Shown: piece after piece, positions 31,506 to 43,516 of the stretch
Layout of the letters: every line of letters starts with the position of its first letter
Numbering within the stretch: the first letter of the stretch is position 1
Assembly (NCBI GenBank): GCA_030549205.1
Contig: JAUKTV010000002.1
Span: 682,001-746,000 of the forward strand
Length of the DNA: 64,000 nt
From: Apiosordaria backusii
Lineage: Eukaryota; Ascomycota; Sordariomycetes; Sordariales; Lasiosphaeriaceae
Direction of reading: 5' to 3'
Position numbers and translations under genes: made by a program
The notes under the pieces: model-generated
Seen by the model: the letters and a program-made list of their open reading frames with translations, nothing else
Told to the model about the DNA's origin: nothing
Databases searched by the model: none

Positions 31506-32588
31506 TTAAACAGCACCCGCACCGGCAACGGAAACAGCAGCCGCCGCTGACCCCAAAGCGGAGATCATGAGAATGTTGGGCTGGCCGGGAGTGTTCTGAG
31601 GGAAGCGAGAGTTGAACCCAATGACGTCCCTGGCTTTGATGAAGCTGGCGGGCGAGACGCTGAGCTTGGAGGTGGAAACCCTCCAGTTGACGCCCTCGCT
31701 GCAAGGAGGCGTGGTGAGGGATCCGCTGTAAGCTTGGAACTGGCCGGCCTTGAGGAGGTCAACCACCTCAGACATGACGAGAGGAGGGGTCTTGACCTTG
31801 GTGCCGGGGGTAGAGATCTGGTCGACGACGCTGAAGATGGTCTCGAGGAGGACGGTAGGGGCACCGGTGCCGGCGACGGGGGCAGTCTCGTTGGCTTCGG
31901 CTTGTCTCTGGAAGAGGCGGCTGCGAGTGTTGAGCCCCCGCTTGACCGAGGCCGAGGCAACCTCCCCTGTAGCAATGTTGATGTAGGCGCCAATCACGGC
32001 GATTTCTCCCTCGGCCGATTGCCAAACCATGTGCATTTCCACTGTTGCGTCATGTCAGTAACGGTTACATGGGTGCTGTGGGTACCGAGAGAAGGCTTAC
32101 TGGCTTGGCTTGTGCCATTGTCGAGATGCTCGCTGGGAAGATGGAAGTGGAACTGCTGTAACTCGAAGGTCTTGCCGTCGAAAGAAAGGGTACCGCCCTG
32201 AGTGATGACTTCGACAGTTGATCCAAGATTCTCAAAGTCGGCGCCATCTGGCATGTCGTTGACTTCTATTGACAGGGCCGAGGCATCGACCAACTCAAAC
32301 ACGCTGCCGACCATGTCGATAGGTGACTGCCGCGTGCCGGTAGCACAGGCATTGTTGGCAGGGCTGTCAAGAGCAGCCCAGTTGAGAGGTCCCTAGTATC
32401 TTGTGTCAGCTTGGCTTCATCCTTCAGGAGCTCGGGAGTCTTACGGTAACGCCGGTATACCCAAAAGTAGCCACGGGGACAGCTTCACCTTCCTCAGCTC
32501 TGGGCATCAAGTGTGTTCCGTAGGCACAAGAGGCGAAGACCCGCCCCGCCGAGGCCGTGAGGAAGAGGATTTGAGAGAGTTTGCCCAT
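31506..32588 (-). CDS. Secreted alpha-carbonic anhydrase
   Basis: Exons 32588-32445, 32392-32101 and 32041-31506 (minus strand) give 323 aa. MGKLSQILFLTASAGRVFAS is a signal peptide. The alpha-CA fold is marked by GPLNWAAL near residue 49 and RQSPIDMV near 69. The zinc-binding strand pair is FHFHLPSEH (H130, H132) and EMHMVW (H149). Later come VVDLLKAGQFQAYSGSLTTP and PCSEGVNWRV, the conserved substrate-pocket loop. The enzyme interconverts CO2 and bicarbonate with Zn2+. The C-terminus is a small-residue hydrophobic tail (SALGSAAAAVSVAGAGAV) that fits a GPI signal, so a wall- or membrane-bound extracellular enzyme is likely. Introns of 52 and 59 bases keep phase. All three His ligands are present, so it should be active. 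Confidence 0.9.
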
Positions 32589-33772
32589 GTTGTAAGATGT
32601 GATGAACAAGAAACACAACAAGAGAGAGAGAAGACAGGAGAGACAGGAGAGGGAGGAGAGAAAGGAAAGTTGTGACTAAAAGAAGGTACAAGTAGTACGC
32701 CAAGTATAAAAAAAATTACACAACAGAAGTGAAGAGAGAAACAGGGTCGCAGACCTCGATAAGGGAACAAATAAAACAGGAAAAATGTACAACACAAGAG
32801 AAGGAAGTAGTAGATCGTATGATGACAAGCCACGCTTCCAAGCGGGAGGCGGCTGATCTTTGTATTTTTCGCTCTTGGGACCAGGTTACGGGGTCTCGGC
32901 GGGTAGTAAACTCTTTAACCGCATACAACGCCAACTGGGCAGGCACCTGCTGTGGCATGTTGTTTCTTCACTGCTTCTGCTCAAGTAGCTGCCAAGTGGT
33001 TGGCGTTCTATGCGGTTAAAGGGGCCGATCTTCTGCAGTTGCAACCCTCCAGTGTTTGAGCCTTGGCCCCGATGTGAAAAGTGATAAGACCCCCTTGTCT
33101 TGAGGCGGCAGTTTGTTCGGTTGATTCTCCGTCGGTGGAGCAGGGCCAAGGGCGGCAGACGGAGCAGAGCCGGATCGGAGCGTAGCATTTGCTCCTATCT
33201 CGTTTGTCGCCGTGCGTCGAAGGACAAAGAAGCTTCATAATTGTTTTACCAAGCGACAGGGCAAAGGGCCACACCGGATCCTTGTGGATGAGGTTCGGTC
33301 GACCAGCTCCCCTCGCCTTCATCTTCCTTTCCCTTTTATGCCAAGAAAAGGGGTCGTGGTGCAGGTGACGAAAACCAAGGCGCGACAGTCGAGAACCCTG
33401 TCTGTGTGTTTGGGGTTCTGGCCCCCTTGGCGCTCAGGCCAAGTCTGGGGAACCTCACTGGCCAAGAGATGAGGCGTCTTGCCGCGCCTCCGAGCATCAT
33501 CAACCGCGATCATCAAGTGATCTGGATATCTGCTCAGCCATCACTCATTTCGTGACCATAAAGCGCAGAAATTTGGCCGCAACAAGACCTGTTCATCTCA
33601 ACTCGTGGGCTGGCTCATGCTGGCTCATCAGACATGTCCTTGGGGCTGCCAGGTCACAGCCAGTCGGAGATGACGCGCCAAGACGCTCTTCAGGTGACAA
33701 GCGTGGACGTCAAGATAACCAAGCAAATTAGAGAGCCTAGGCCTGCCAAACAGCATCAAGCTCAAGGCGCAT
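32589..33772. other. Carbonic anhydrase promoter and intergenic DNA
   Basis: About 1.2 kb. The 150 bases next to the gene are purine-rich on the plus strand (GAGA tracts), that is, a CT-rich leader on the coding strand. No other gene is supported. Confidence 0.45.
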
Positions 33773-34048
33773 CTAGATTTTCCTCGGCAGAATTGCTTGT
33801 TCGTGGGGGGTTTTTGTAACGTGAAACGAAAAAATCCCCGTGAGGTTGCAGAATCGACCAGGGGTGGGTCGCCGGCAACTGACGTCCGTGGGTTCAACCC
33901 CCAACTCAGCAAAAGTCAGTCATGTCATGGATGCCGAGTCTGACACCGACATCAACTTGTGGCAATCGGTCGCCTTTTCAGAAATGACTGCGCCCAACAT
34001 ACACTCAAAGAAATGAAGCAGGAGCAACAGCGCAGATAGTTTCCCCAT
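33773..34048 (-). CDS. Candidate small secreted protein
   Basis: The ATG at 34048 (minus strand) opens a strong signal-peptide-like start, MGKLSALLLLLHFFECMLGA, followed by SEKATDCHKLMS. Unspliced, the frame stops after 42 residues at 33920. A 42-base intron (33946-33905; weak donor GTGTCA, acceptor TGAG) would join it in phase to VEPTDVSCRRPTPGRFCNLT and end at 33773, giving 77 aa with three cysteines in the mature part. Small secreted cysteine-containing proteins are common in fungi, but the intron is short and the donor poor, so this remains a candidate. The region also faintly resembles a tRNA 3' half, which I rejected. Confidence 0.22.
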
Positions 34049-36204
34049 GCGGAATGTCGTCCAGTAATTAGCTTTTGTGAAGATCTGGCTGTTTGAAGAG
34101 GTGACAACCAAAAAGAGGCAGCGCCAGAGGAGTGTTGCTATCGGCTTGTCGTCTGGATGGAAACCACCAGGTTGGCGGCCCGAGCCCGCCAATTGCGGCG
34201 CAAATAGCGAGGGGAATTGGAGCCGACGAGGCAGGTGGAAGCGGAGTACGTAGGTATCCAGCCGGGAATCCTCTGGGGGTGGTCGTTTATTACCGACAGT
34301 CCCCATAGCGTTTTCCGGGGCCGCCTATGCGTCCACGGGAGTGGTGATGAGGCTCAGCTGCGTCGTTTCACTGTGATGAGATGGTACGATAATGGATATG
34401 ATGAGTGGATCCAGGAGAGCCGCCAGCAAGGAGCGTGACATCTGTTGCAACTCGACACTCGATGTGTGCACGATCTTGCTCTTTGTATCGTCGAAACGGG
34501 GTGCTTGAAGGATGTACATACAGGCGATGGCTGGCCTACCAGTATGGCCAGGACCTCATTGCGGCGCGGGTTGGGGGTTGGCGGAATGAGTAGTGTCTCG
34601 CGTGAGCAATTGCCTTTCATGGCCCGTTTCCTTGAGTTACAAGACGCTTTTGTGGTGCGGGTTGTTGTTCAAGACCAGGAGCGTCTGTGCTAAAAATACG
34701 GAGGTGGTGGATTGTGGTGGACGGTGCAGTGGTGATCCTATAAGCAGGTAGATCGGCACCATTTGTTGCCAGTCTGGGGGACATTACTGTAAGGTAGTCT
34801 ACTGCGTAGTGTACACTAGAGGAACCAGGTGGCCGTTAAGGTTTGTAAATCTTACGTGGATGAATGACCATGACAGTGCTTATCGGTTGGCGAGGAACGA
34901 TGCCGCGTTGTTTGTGTGATGATCCTTGGCATCACTGCGTGGTGGGGAAAATGCAGCTGTGGGGGATGGCGCAGCTGTCAGAGATCAATTCATTTATCGA
35001 GGTCGTCGTGTCGATCCATCCGTCCCGTTCCTGGACTCCGAGGACAAACAGGTAAAAATCGGATGTTGTTAACCTCTTGTCATTTCCCGGTGCTGTGTGT
35101 GTGAGGTGTGTGTTTCGTTTGGTGTGTCGACTTCGACCTGCCGCTCTTGGAGAGGATGACAAAACTGCAGCTGAAGTGCTGACCTCAGCAGTGGGCAGCA
35201 TTCTATCGCATAATTGATCGAAATTGAGTTATACTCTACCTCTGCAGTTTCGGGTTCCTTTTTTTATTTGTGGTGCTGAAGCTGATAGAGGGTAAGGTAG
35301 GTAGGTAAGTCACTCTGATTTTACCTTCGGTTTCCGGAGAGCGTACAAGCACGACTCGAATTTCCCTTACGTAGCTTCTCTTATTTGCCATTGTCGTCTC
35401 GTGCTGTCAACATTGAACATATTCTTCGATGCCGCAACCGACCACGGCCGACCCTCCCCCTCCATTCGTCGGTCCACGAATTACCTTGGCCGTTCGAACC
35501 CAACAGAGTACCGAGGACATGCCTTCAGAAATAGTCGGGACCGACCACGGCCGAGCTGTTGTGTTCTTTGTTGTACAAGTCGATATGGCAGTTGAGAATG
35601 GGGACGGAGTTAACAGCCTTGGCAGCGTGCCAGACGACGCGATCATTTCCAAGGATTACGCAACACCACCAAAGTCGGCCGGCAGCCAATCGACACAGTC
35701 GCAAATCACAACCAAGGCTACAGATGTCGATGAACGTGGGGTAGAGCACGCCTTGAGCTTCTACAGATCCAGCGACATGGACAGTCCCAGCAGTTACCAT
35801 ATCGCCCCCGACAGCATATTCCCGCCGCACGTCAGATAGGAAACGTCGCACATCATGCAATTTGGAGGACCCCGACCACGGAAAGGATCGAGAGGCCGGC
35901 AATCTGTTCGTCTAGTGGCCGGTAAGGTCGGGGAAAAGCTATTGGTCAATTCCAAGATGGAGGGGCATCTTCAGAGTGATTTCGCGGGTTGGCGTGCTCT
36001 GAGAGTGTAGGTGCTCGGAGATAAAGACACCTCGCGAAGGGGAGTTTTCTTGACGCCATTATGGTCACGGTGTGTTAGATGCGACGGGGTGCTGCTGGTC
36101 TATAAAGACATCGAATAATCCACCAAACTCCCATCCATCAACAGATCCAAACCTCACATCCAGGAGTTGCAAGATCGCCAACATCAACACATCTCACATT
36201 CATC
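34049..36204. other. Intergenic region with one weak plus-strand frame
   Basis: About 2.1 kb. A 136-codon frame with an ATG (35429-35839, MPQPTTADPPPPFVGPRITL) and an overlapping minus-strand frame (35902-35525) are both open, but neither shows motifs. At most one could be real and neither is called. A run of TAAGGTAGGTAGGTAAG lies at about 35292-35308. A TATAAAG about 100 bases before 36205 is a TATA-box candidate for the dioxygenase gene. Confidence 0.4.
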
Positions 36205-37509
36205 ATGTCTCCCTCAGCAGTTGAAACTGTCCAACAGTCCGTAGACGACATCAAGCAGAAGGTCCTCCCAGTCCAGGATAAGGAGCAAGCCCCAGAGATC
36301 GTCGAGGATAAGGGAGTACAAGTACAAGAAGAAGCTCTCCCAGAACTCTATGTCAACCACAAGGAGCCCCTGAAGCTTAGCGGCGCCCTTGATGTCTTCG
36401 ACTCTTTCGATGTTACCCCAGTGATTGGAAGGGAGTACTCCAAAATCGACCTTGTGAAGCTCCTCCGCGCCCCAAACTCGGACGAGCTGCTCCGCGATCT
36501 CGCCATCACCAGTGGGTACCTCTGGGAATTTCTACATGGCCACAGGCTGTTGACACAGATTTAGTCTCCCAACGTGGTGTCGTCTTCTTCAGGAAGCAAG
36601 AGGACTTGACCGACGAGCTTCAGAAGGAGTTGGTCCAGCGTCTTGGTCAGCTTTCTGGCAAGCCCGAGACTTCTGGTCTTCACATCCACCCTATCAGCAA
36701 CGCCGCCCGCGAGCACGGCGGCAAGGACGATGAGATCAGCGTCATCTCCTCTGAGCAAGCCAAGAAGCTCTATGCCGACCGCTTTGCCAGTGCCTGGAAT
36801 GGTGGCAGACATCGCCAGTCCGGAAAGGGCCAATGGCACTCTGATATCACCTTCGAGCCCATTCCCAGCGACTATGCCCTCCTCAAGTTGACACAATTGC
36901 CCAAGACTGGTGGTGGTAAGCAGCCTTCTCCTGAAATTCCTCCACCTGGGGATATCGCTGACAAGATGAACAACAGACACCCTCTGGGCATCTGGCTACG
37001 AGCTCTATGACCGCATCTCCCCCAAGCTCCGCGGCTTCCTAGACACCCTCACAGCCTACTACGCCCAGCCCCTCTTCACCGACGCCGCCAAGCGCAACGG
37101 CTTCAACATCTACTCGGGCCAGCGTGGCGCACCTGAGAACGTGGGGGATGTCCTCGAGGCCATCCACCCCGTTATCCGCACCAACCCAGTCACAGGCTGG
37201 AAGTCGGTCTTTGCTGTTGGCCACCACGTCAAGCGCATTCACGGCCTCTCGGATGAGGAGAGCAAGCACTTCCTTGACTGGTTCGTGCAGCTCATTGTTG
37301 AGAACCACGACCTGCAGGTCCGCTTCAAGTGGAAGGATGTGAACGATGTGGCTATCTGGGACAACAGGAGTGTGTACCATGCTGCTACTCCTGATTATGT
37401 CTTTGAGGATGGTTTGGGCGAGCGCAAGGGGAGCAGAGCGGTCAGCTTGGGCGAGAAGCCTTACTTTGACCCTCGGAGCACTAGCAGGAGGGAGGCCCTT
37501 AGGAAGTAA
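36205..37509 (+). CDS. TauD/TfdA-type Fe(II)/2-oxoglutarate dioxygenase
   Basis: Exons 36205-36511, 36565-36915 and 36977-37509 give 396 aa. An acidic N-terminal extension of about 50 residues precedes the fold. RGVVFFRKQEDLTDELQKEL is the conserved early segment. The iron site is H194 and D196 (QWHSDITFEP) plus a distal H354 (YHAATPDYV). R373 (GSRAVSLGEKP) is placed to bind the 2-oxoglutarate carboxylate. Family members of this size in fungi oxidise sulfonates such as taurine, releasing sulfite for sulfur supply, but other substrates are known. With no neighbouring sulfur genes, the substrate is left open. No targeting signal is seen, so probably cytosolic. Introns of 53 and 61 bases interrupt at phase 1. 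Confidence 0.88.
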
Positions 37510-37706
37510 GGGGCGGGCTTGGGTGTGATGATTGATGAATTTAATTTAGTTTTTTAGCAATGAATAATCATATAAGCAACGACTATCCTGCTCCCAACGC
37601 ACGGCGAGAATCTTTCCCTCGTAAGAAGCTGGCGTCCCCAAGGTGAGATATGGCCTAAGAGCGCCAATCTCCGTGTTCAGTAAGTCAGTTTCACCTTCTC
37701 GACCGG

Positions 37707-38315
37707 ATGAACAACCCAAGAAGACTTAACGGACTCGCGAAAGACTTGTGGGATGAGGTTCTGATTGCCAACAATGTCAAGTTCCGCTTCTCGGCAGCAG
37801 GGGAAAATCATCCTGAATGGAGATGCTGAGTCCAGCCCCTTCCCTCAGGCACACGCTGAAGGTTTGATTCCTCTCTGTCGTGAAAACCCGACTCTTCGCG
37901 TCGAACGCCGCTTGAGCCTCTGGAACAATGTGGTTTTGCGAACCGGCTCAGGTATGGGAGTGGTTGGTTCATTCGCAATCGAAATCGCTACACGCTGTTT
38001 GAAAGCCGCCTCGATGACATGGATTCTATTGCCCCTGAAAATGTGTCGCCACTGTCTGGACGCGCAGGGCTTGACCCGCACTACATTGCTGATTCTCTAT
38101 CATTCTGGCTTACCGAAGCCCTGGTGCTCTGCGACGCCGGTGCCGCTTGGACCGCTGCAGAAGTTGACAAGCTCATCGAGAAAAGCACGCAAGGCCCTCT
38201 CCAACAGAATTTCAGCACGCGGTTTCATGATCCCGGCCATCCACTGTCCGTTAAGCTGGAAATCGGATGCCAGGCCTTGCCACCCTACCTAAACTTCAAA
38301 AAGCTTTTGATCTAA
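37707..38315 (+). pseudogene. Relic of a hypothetical gene
   Basis: ATG 37707 begins MNNPRRLNGLAKDLWDEVLI and the same frame later carries protein-like sequence (YTLFESRLDDMDSIAPENVS, then AGLDPHYIADSLSFWLTEAL) up to TAA 38313-38315. Between them are three TGA codons (37827, 37857, 37881), and a stretch in another phase also looks coding (FPQAHAEGLIPLCRENPTLR). No intron joins these pieces in phase. I do not recognise the family. The frame ends two bases before the inverted repeat of the neighbouring 539-bp element, so the gene may have been cut short by that insertion and then decayed. Confidence 0.5.
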
Positions 38316-38316
38316 A

Positions 38317-38855
38317 CTTACCGGTGTAGGGGGGGTTTAGGGAGCCGTACGCCTACTTCCAATTAAACTTTCCGGGTTGGAATAATCTAGCTACCCTGAG
38401 GCTGGGAGTGGTTTATAGTTAAGCTAGCGGTTTAAATTTAGACGAGCGGCTTAGACGGATAGTATTTAGAGGATATTTAAGCCCTAGTGTAATTCCACTA
38501 TAACGTTAGTTATATTAGATTAAGATATATACTAAATCGACGATTTCTTATCGATTAAGCCTAGTTGTACGCTTATACGGTTGGCCGTTTAATTGTTATA
38601 TATAGTAGTTGAAATTAAGTGTTAAGATAGTCAAAATGTTATAAGGAAGGTACTATTTTTAAAGTAAGTACGAATTAGCCTTGAGTCGGCTTTGAACTGC
38701 TTAGTTAAAATAAACCTTTTGTTAAAATGAACCGTAGAACCGCCCGTGCGCAGCTCTTTATATAAGTGGATGTATAATTCTAACTAAACTTTCCGGCCTT
38801 ATTTTATACAAGCCGTTATTTGAACAGCTCCCTGGACCCCCCCTGGCCGGGTAAG
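38317..38855. mobile_element. 539-bp inverted-repeat (MITE-like) element, RIP-mutated
   Basis: The ends are imperfect inverted repeats of 29 bases (38317-38345 and 38827-38855), both starting CTTACC and sharing AGGGGGGGT..AGGGAGC. Two positions that are CC in the right copy (read outside-in) are TT in the left, a C-to-T pattern. The interior is A/T- and TpA-rich with no open frame, unlike the flanks. This fits a non-autonomous DNA transposon touched by RIP. No clear target duplication was found; the flanks share only AA. Confidence 0.65.
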
Positions 38856-39525
38856 AAGCACAGTTGTCGATATAAACCTGATTTATCGTTGCGGCCCTAA
38901 TATAGCAGACGATGTTTTGGACAATGGCGAGTGACCTCGGATGCTCATGGGTCTGACATGGTCCTGAAGAGTGGATTAGTTGGATACTAGACTCTTCTCA
39001 AGAAGTAAGTTCCGGCAGCAGTGGATTTGTGGTTGGCGTGTCAGTCTGGGAAGAGAATGGTTTGCCTGAAGAGATGGGCATGTGATGTGGAAGGCAAGAT
39101 ACATGTTTTTAAAAGATCAAAATCTCAAACTATTCAGCTCACTTTGAGTGATTGGCTTCGTGCCATTCACATCCAACCTTCTACTCAAAGCACAGATTCT
39201 CTCTTATGCTCTGGGAGCAGATTTCATGCCGACTATGCTCTTCCGGATGCAATGGCGTGCAGTAGCATTATGAAGTGCAATGGTAGTAGGAGGAAAGTTT
39301 ATCCCCCACATCTTACTTGTATAAGCGTGATTGTAATGATACAAAACCGGAGACACGTCTGGTGCCCAATATTACCGAACTCCGAGCTTTATAAGTAACG
39401 ACCGAATATCCCCTGCCTTTTTTCCACAATGCCATCCTGGTGGTCCAGGTTGACGGACTGACTACCAGTGCCCGTCACGTCAACCCAGGGTTTTTCTTTT
39501 CTCTCTCTCCCCCAACACCCTCGGC
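38856..39525. other. Intergenic region
   Basis: About 670 bp. A plus-strand frame of 125 codons (39021-39398) lacks motifs and is not called. The right part is the 3' region of the receptor-like gene. Confidence 0.45.
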
Positions 39526-41050
39526 TCAAGACCTTTCCACCCGATAGGTTTCCGTAACCATGATCCCGTGGTGCCCATGTCCTTGACTATGCTCTCCGGG
39601 CTGCTGCGCCGCCCTCCCCTGCTCAGCATCCACCCTCACCACTCTTCCATTGTGGTCATTCATCTGACTTCGCCTGTATTCATTGAGGATCTCCTCGTCA
39701 GAGCTGTTCCCATTCCCTACGCTTTCCTCTCTCCCCCTTCCCACTGTCGTCCGGGTGAATGGTCCATCGACGCCTAGCTTGACATCCGTGAAGCTGATAT
39801 CATCCGTGCTCTCATTCTGCCCCGTAAGCGTGCTGTTACCACCCCTGTTGGCGGACTGCTGCTGGGACTGTTGGAGCTTCTTCGAAATCGGTTTGCCGTC
39901 GGGGCCCAGAATGCCACCGCCGATGGTTTGCAGAGCGTGAGAGGAGCTGTGGCCATCCTTACCGCCGGACTGCTTGTGATAGCCGCTGGAGCTCTCGCCG
40001 AGGAGGCGTCGGAAGGCGCGCTTGTAGAGGGGCCGGCAGACGGGAATGCCGATGCAGATGAGGGTGATGGCCATTTCGGCCGAAGACCAGACGATCAGAC
40101 CGACTGAGTCTTTGAGGTAAGAAGCGGTGTAGAGGCCTTCGACTTCAAAGGTGCGGACGATACCGGCGGCGGCGGCACTGGGTACAGATGGGTTAGTTTC
40201 ACGGAGCGATAAGGGAAGTAAAGATCGGTGGGCATACATCAAGCCGAGACTCATACTACCGGCGATGGTGTATTTTTCGCGTCTGGGCATTTGTAAGGGC
40301 ATGACGATCAGCCAGGGGAAGAGGGCGAAGAAGAAGTCGACGAGGATGGTGGAAGCTAGGTAGTTATTCGGGTCAGCGTCCTGACATATTGAGACGGTCC
40401 AGGAGGAAACCTACTGCAGAGAAGATACGATGTTGGCCTGGTGTCGATGGGGCAGTAGCCGCCTTTGATCCGGCGGTCATAGACGTAGTTGACGGGGACG
40501 CAAGAAAGCCAGAAACACAAGACTTGGGCTATTGCGATGTTGTCAGCAAACGTCGTTTTCCGGGAAGCCAAAGACGGAGTTTCTCACCAATCGAGGCACC
40601 GCCAACCAGTCCCATGGCACCCCAGATAGCAATCCTGTGCCATTTGACGGTGACAAGACGAAGCAAGAAAGTCCCCAGAGATGCTTTGGCAATAGCCATG
40701 CCAACAATAGCAAAGCCTTGACCAATACATTCGTACAAAGTTGCTTTCACTACCAATTCCATGTCGCCGATTTCCTCCATTGTTTGACCAAACCCAACTG
40801 TGCCAGAGAGATGGATAAAAATGGTAAAGATCAAAAGAAACATCTAAAGGTGGCCTTGTTAGTCTGACTTTTGTCATGGAACATCAGAAACTGTACTCAC
40901 AAAAGCCACAATATAAATGTGGTCGTCAAGTCCATAGGATGATAGGCAAACCACGCGGGTGTACAGTCGGAGGCACATCAGCAGGAACACCAGGGAACAC
41001 AGAAACCACATGACCCCCAGCGCCCAGACGGCATCACCTTTGAGCGTCAT
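39526..41050 (-). CDS. Seven-helix integral membrane protein, PTH11/rhodopsin-like
   Basis: Exons 41050-40901, 40843-40588, 40528-40415, 40355-40238 and 40177-39526 (minus strand) give 429 aa. Hydrophobic segments include ALGVMWFLCSLVFLLMCLRL, MFLLIFTIFIHLSGTVGF, LGTFLLRLVTVKWHRIAIWG, VLCFWLSCVPVNYVYD, ILVDFFFALFPWLIVMPLQM and GLIVWSSAEMAITLICIGIP. The motif order (LRLYTRVV, DDHIYIVAF, FWLSCVPV, DFFFALFPW, EMAITLICIGIPVCRPL) is that of the large fungal rhodopsin-domain family that includes PTH11-like receptors. There is no CFEM domain, and the protein starts directly at the first helix. A 180-residue polar cytosolic tail rich in Ser, Gln and His follows. Possibly a receptor; ligand and G-protein coupling are unknown. 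Introns are 57-60 bases with consistent phases. Confidence 0.83.
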
Positions 41051-43516
41051 GGCGGGAACTGAAGAGAGAGAGAGAGAGAGACAATGCTAGATTCAAGGAG
41101 CGAGAAACTGAGCAAAGACGAATAAACGGTCTCTAACGAGTCGAGACCAGTTGTGACAGGAAAGCGGGAGTGTGCCCGTGTTATTGGAACTTCATCCAGG
41201 CGCCTGCGAGTGTTGCATGCGAAGAAAAAGAAATAGGTAAGACACTGAACGCCCTCATTGGACCCCCAAATCCACGTCTCTTTGGGGGGGACGTCGATTG
41301 AATGAATGGGAATCAGCCTGGTATGTACAAGAGGTTCGAGAAGCAGGCGGGCGGCGAGGGAAGCTCTTGCGAGTTTCAAAACATGTAGCCCGTGTCCTCC
41401 GCGGGTTGCCTTTGCCCTCAAATTTGGTGGCGATCGGCTTGGGGCGTGTTGCATTCGCAGGGGGTGTGAAATGCGAATTCCAAGGAGCTGGCACCAGGGT
41501 TAAGCCTCCGAGCGAGCCTGGGGCTTCGGATAGTATGCCGATGCTGATCAAGAATTGGCCCAATGGCCACTACGGCCAGTATGAACTGCTCTTCTCTCGC
41601 CATCGTAATTGTGATTCCTAGGTACTCTAGAAGATATGGAGCTCACATCGGTCAGTCATCGTGGTGACGGTGGAGAAAGTTGTTGATCTTGATGATGGCG
41701 CCATTTTCAGGGTCCAGACTACGAGCCGTATGTACCTGATAAGAAACGTGGACCTGTAGGTGTGTGCTCAAAAGCATGCGATCCCCAAGTTGTCCGGTGG
41801 CTTGAGATGCCGTGGAAGACTGTCAGTGGCCGGCAACCCCCACGAGCGGCTGGTTCGTGGCTTGTTCCCCTGAATGCTTTGGTATTGTTCGTATGGATGC
41901 AGGCGAAAAAGAAACAATGCAGCAAAAGTTTTCTGCAGACCAGGATCTCAGACATTTTTCTTGGACCGCCACTGAAGAAGGCCAAAATGTCGGTGAGACG
42001 AGTTCATGCTCCTGCCTGCACCGTTCCCCCATGGTGAAGAATCTCGGTGCTGCTATCTTGCTGTAAATAAGAATTGCATTGATCATCCTGATCAGTTTGA
42101 GAGTACTGAACATGCTCTTCCACTTCGATCTTGGGATTACGCTCGGATAGGTAACAACGTCGCCAGCAGAGACCCCCCCCCCCGGGTCAGGGAACGGATC
42201 GTCCGGGCCAACGGTACCAGGTACGCTCCCACGAAAGCCACCCGTGCAACCCAAGTTGATCACGCAATATCTGCTCCATTTCTATTGGCAATGAAAACCA
42301 TAGCAATCGAGACTAGCGAGGTCGAGACCAGAGGGAATGAAGACATCCCGTGTCAAATATACTGTGGTCGCGATACGTGTTGAAGATATGGATGGATACC
42401 GTACACGTTTGTTACATAACCTGGACTGCCGAACTGCGAGATGCAGATGCTACAGCAGCAGTCAGACGGCGCAGGGCTCATGGCTGGGAAAGTGCCGTGC
42501 CAGAGAAAAAGAGGCTTGTACGGCTGGGAGATGAAAGCGAGAGTGAAACCTTCTCCCAGTCCCTTGGGTCCCTCGCCCAAGCCCGACAACCGGCCGAGAC
42601 ATTTCAGAATGAGCCAGCCACCAGTGGATTTCCGAGGAGCTGGAATGGCGGAAGCAGCACCTATGCTTTGCTGTCTTCTCCCACAATTCCCCAATTTACG
42701 GTTCTGACACTTTCCACGTGGGATGATGTTTGCTTCCCTTTCTGTTCCACAATATCTCATCACCGTCGGCAGGCAGCGCTTTGTTCCCAGGCAAAAACCT
42801 GACAGATCTCGTCTTCCCAGTGCGCAAACACGTCAACAGATCAGCACTTTCCAGGACACATCAGAAACATGAGAAAATGAGATGCTCATACCACAGTGCC
42901 AATTCCACTATCAAGCACTCAGCCCTGAGAGGGGATCCCCCTTTGCGCTAGTCCTTTCGCTTCGGTGACCCCCATGCTCGGCGAGAGGGGAACCTTGCCT
43001 AAATCATACTAGGACAACTAGGAAAAAGAAAGTTTATTAGCAACAAGGGCCCGAGGATTGGGATCCCGTCATTGGACGGCTTGGACTGCTCCAGTCTCCC
43101 CGTCCGTTCCACTGACAGTTTAAATCAACATCAAGGCAGGATTGCACCATGTTACCCGGCTTACACAGTGCGTCCAACTGCAGATGTCACACTCGCTGAC
43201 GATCAACCACACCTGTTCTTGTCCATGCAGGTCTCTCTCCGGATCAACCTTTCAAAACTGGACCTGAGCTGCATTGCAACACCACCCATCCAATACTTCA
43301 GTACACTAAAGCACAAATCGGGGAAGCCAAGAAGATGGACAACTCCTGTTGGGACTTGACCCCCCCGCATCCGCATGCTGTCTCCCGGCATTTGCCTGCC
43401 AGAGCTCTGGCTTTCATAACACCGAGTCCACGGCCGTCTGGTCACAAAACTCGGTACCGGCCTCCCCGTCTCTTCCTCATTCTCTTCTCTCGAGACACTC
43501 GAAACAGGGAGCAACC
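41051..43516. other. 2.5-kb intergenic region
   Basis: No supportable gene. A (GA)n stretch lies at about 41063-41080 and an 11-C run at about 42173-42183. Open frames on both strands are short and unsupported. The last 200 bases before 43517 are the likely P450 promoter and leader. Confidence 0.45.

Noticed and set aside
33836..33910. tRNA-like segment with a GTGGGTTCAACC T-arm look and TGAG...CTCA ends
   Set aside because: The T-stem does not close properly, the acceptor needs a bulged base and no anticodon arm can be placed; read as chance or a tRNA scrap.
35429..35839. 136-codon plus-strand frame and an overlapping minus-strand frame
   Set aside because: Both are open over the same bases and neither has recognisable motifs; keeping either would be a guess.
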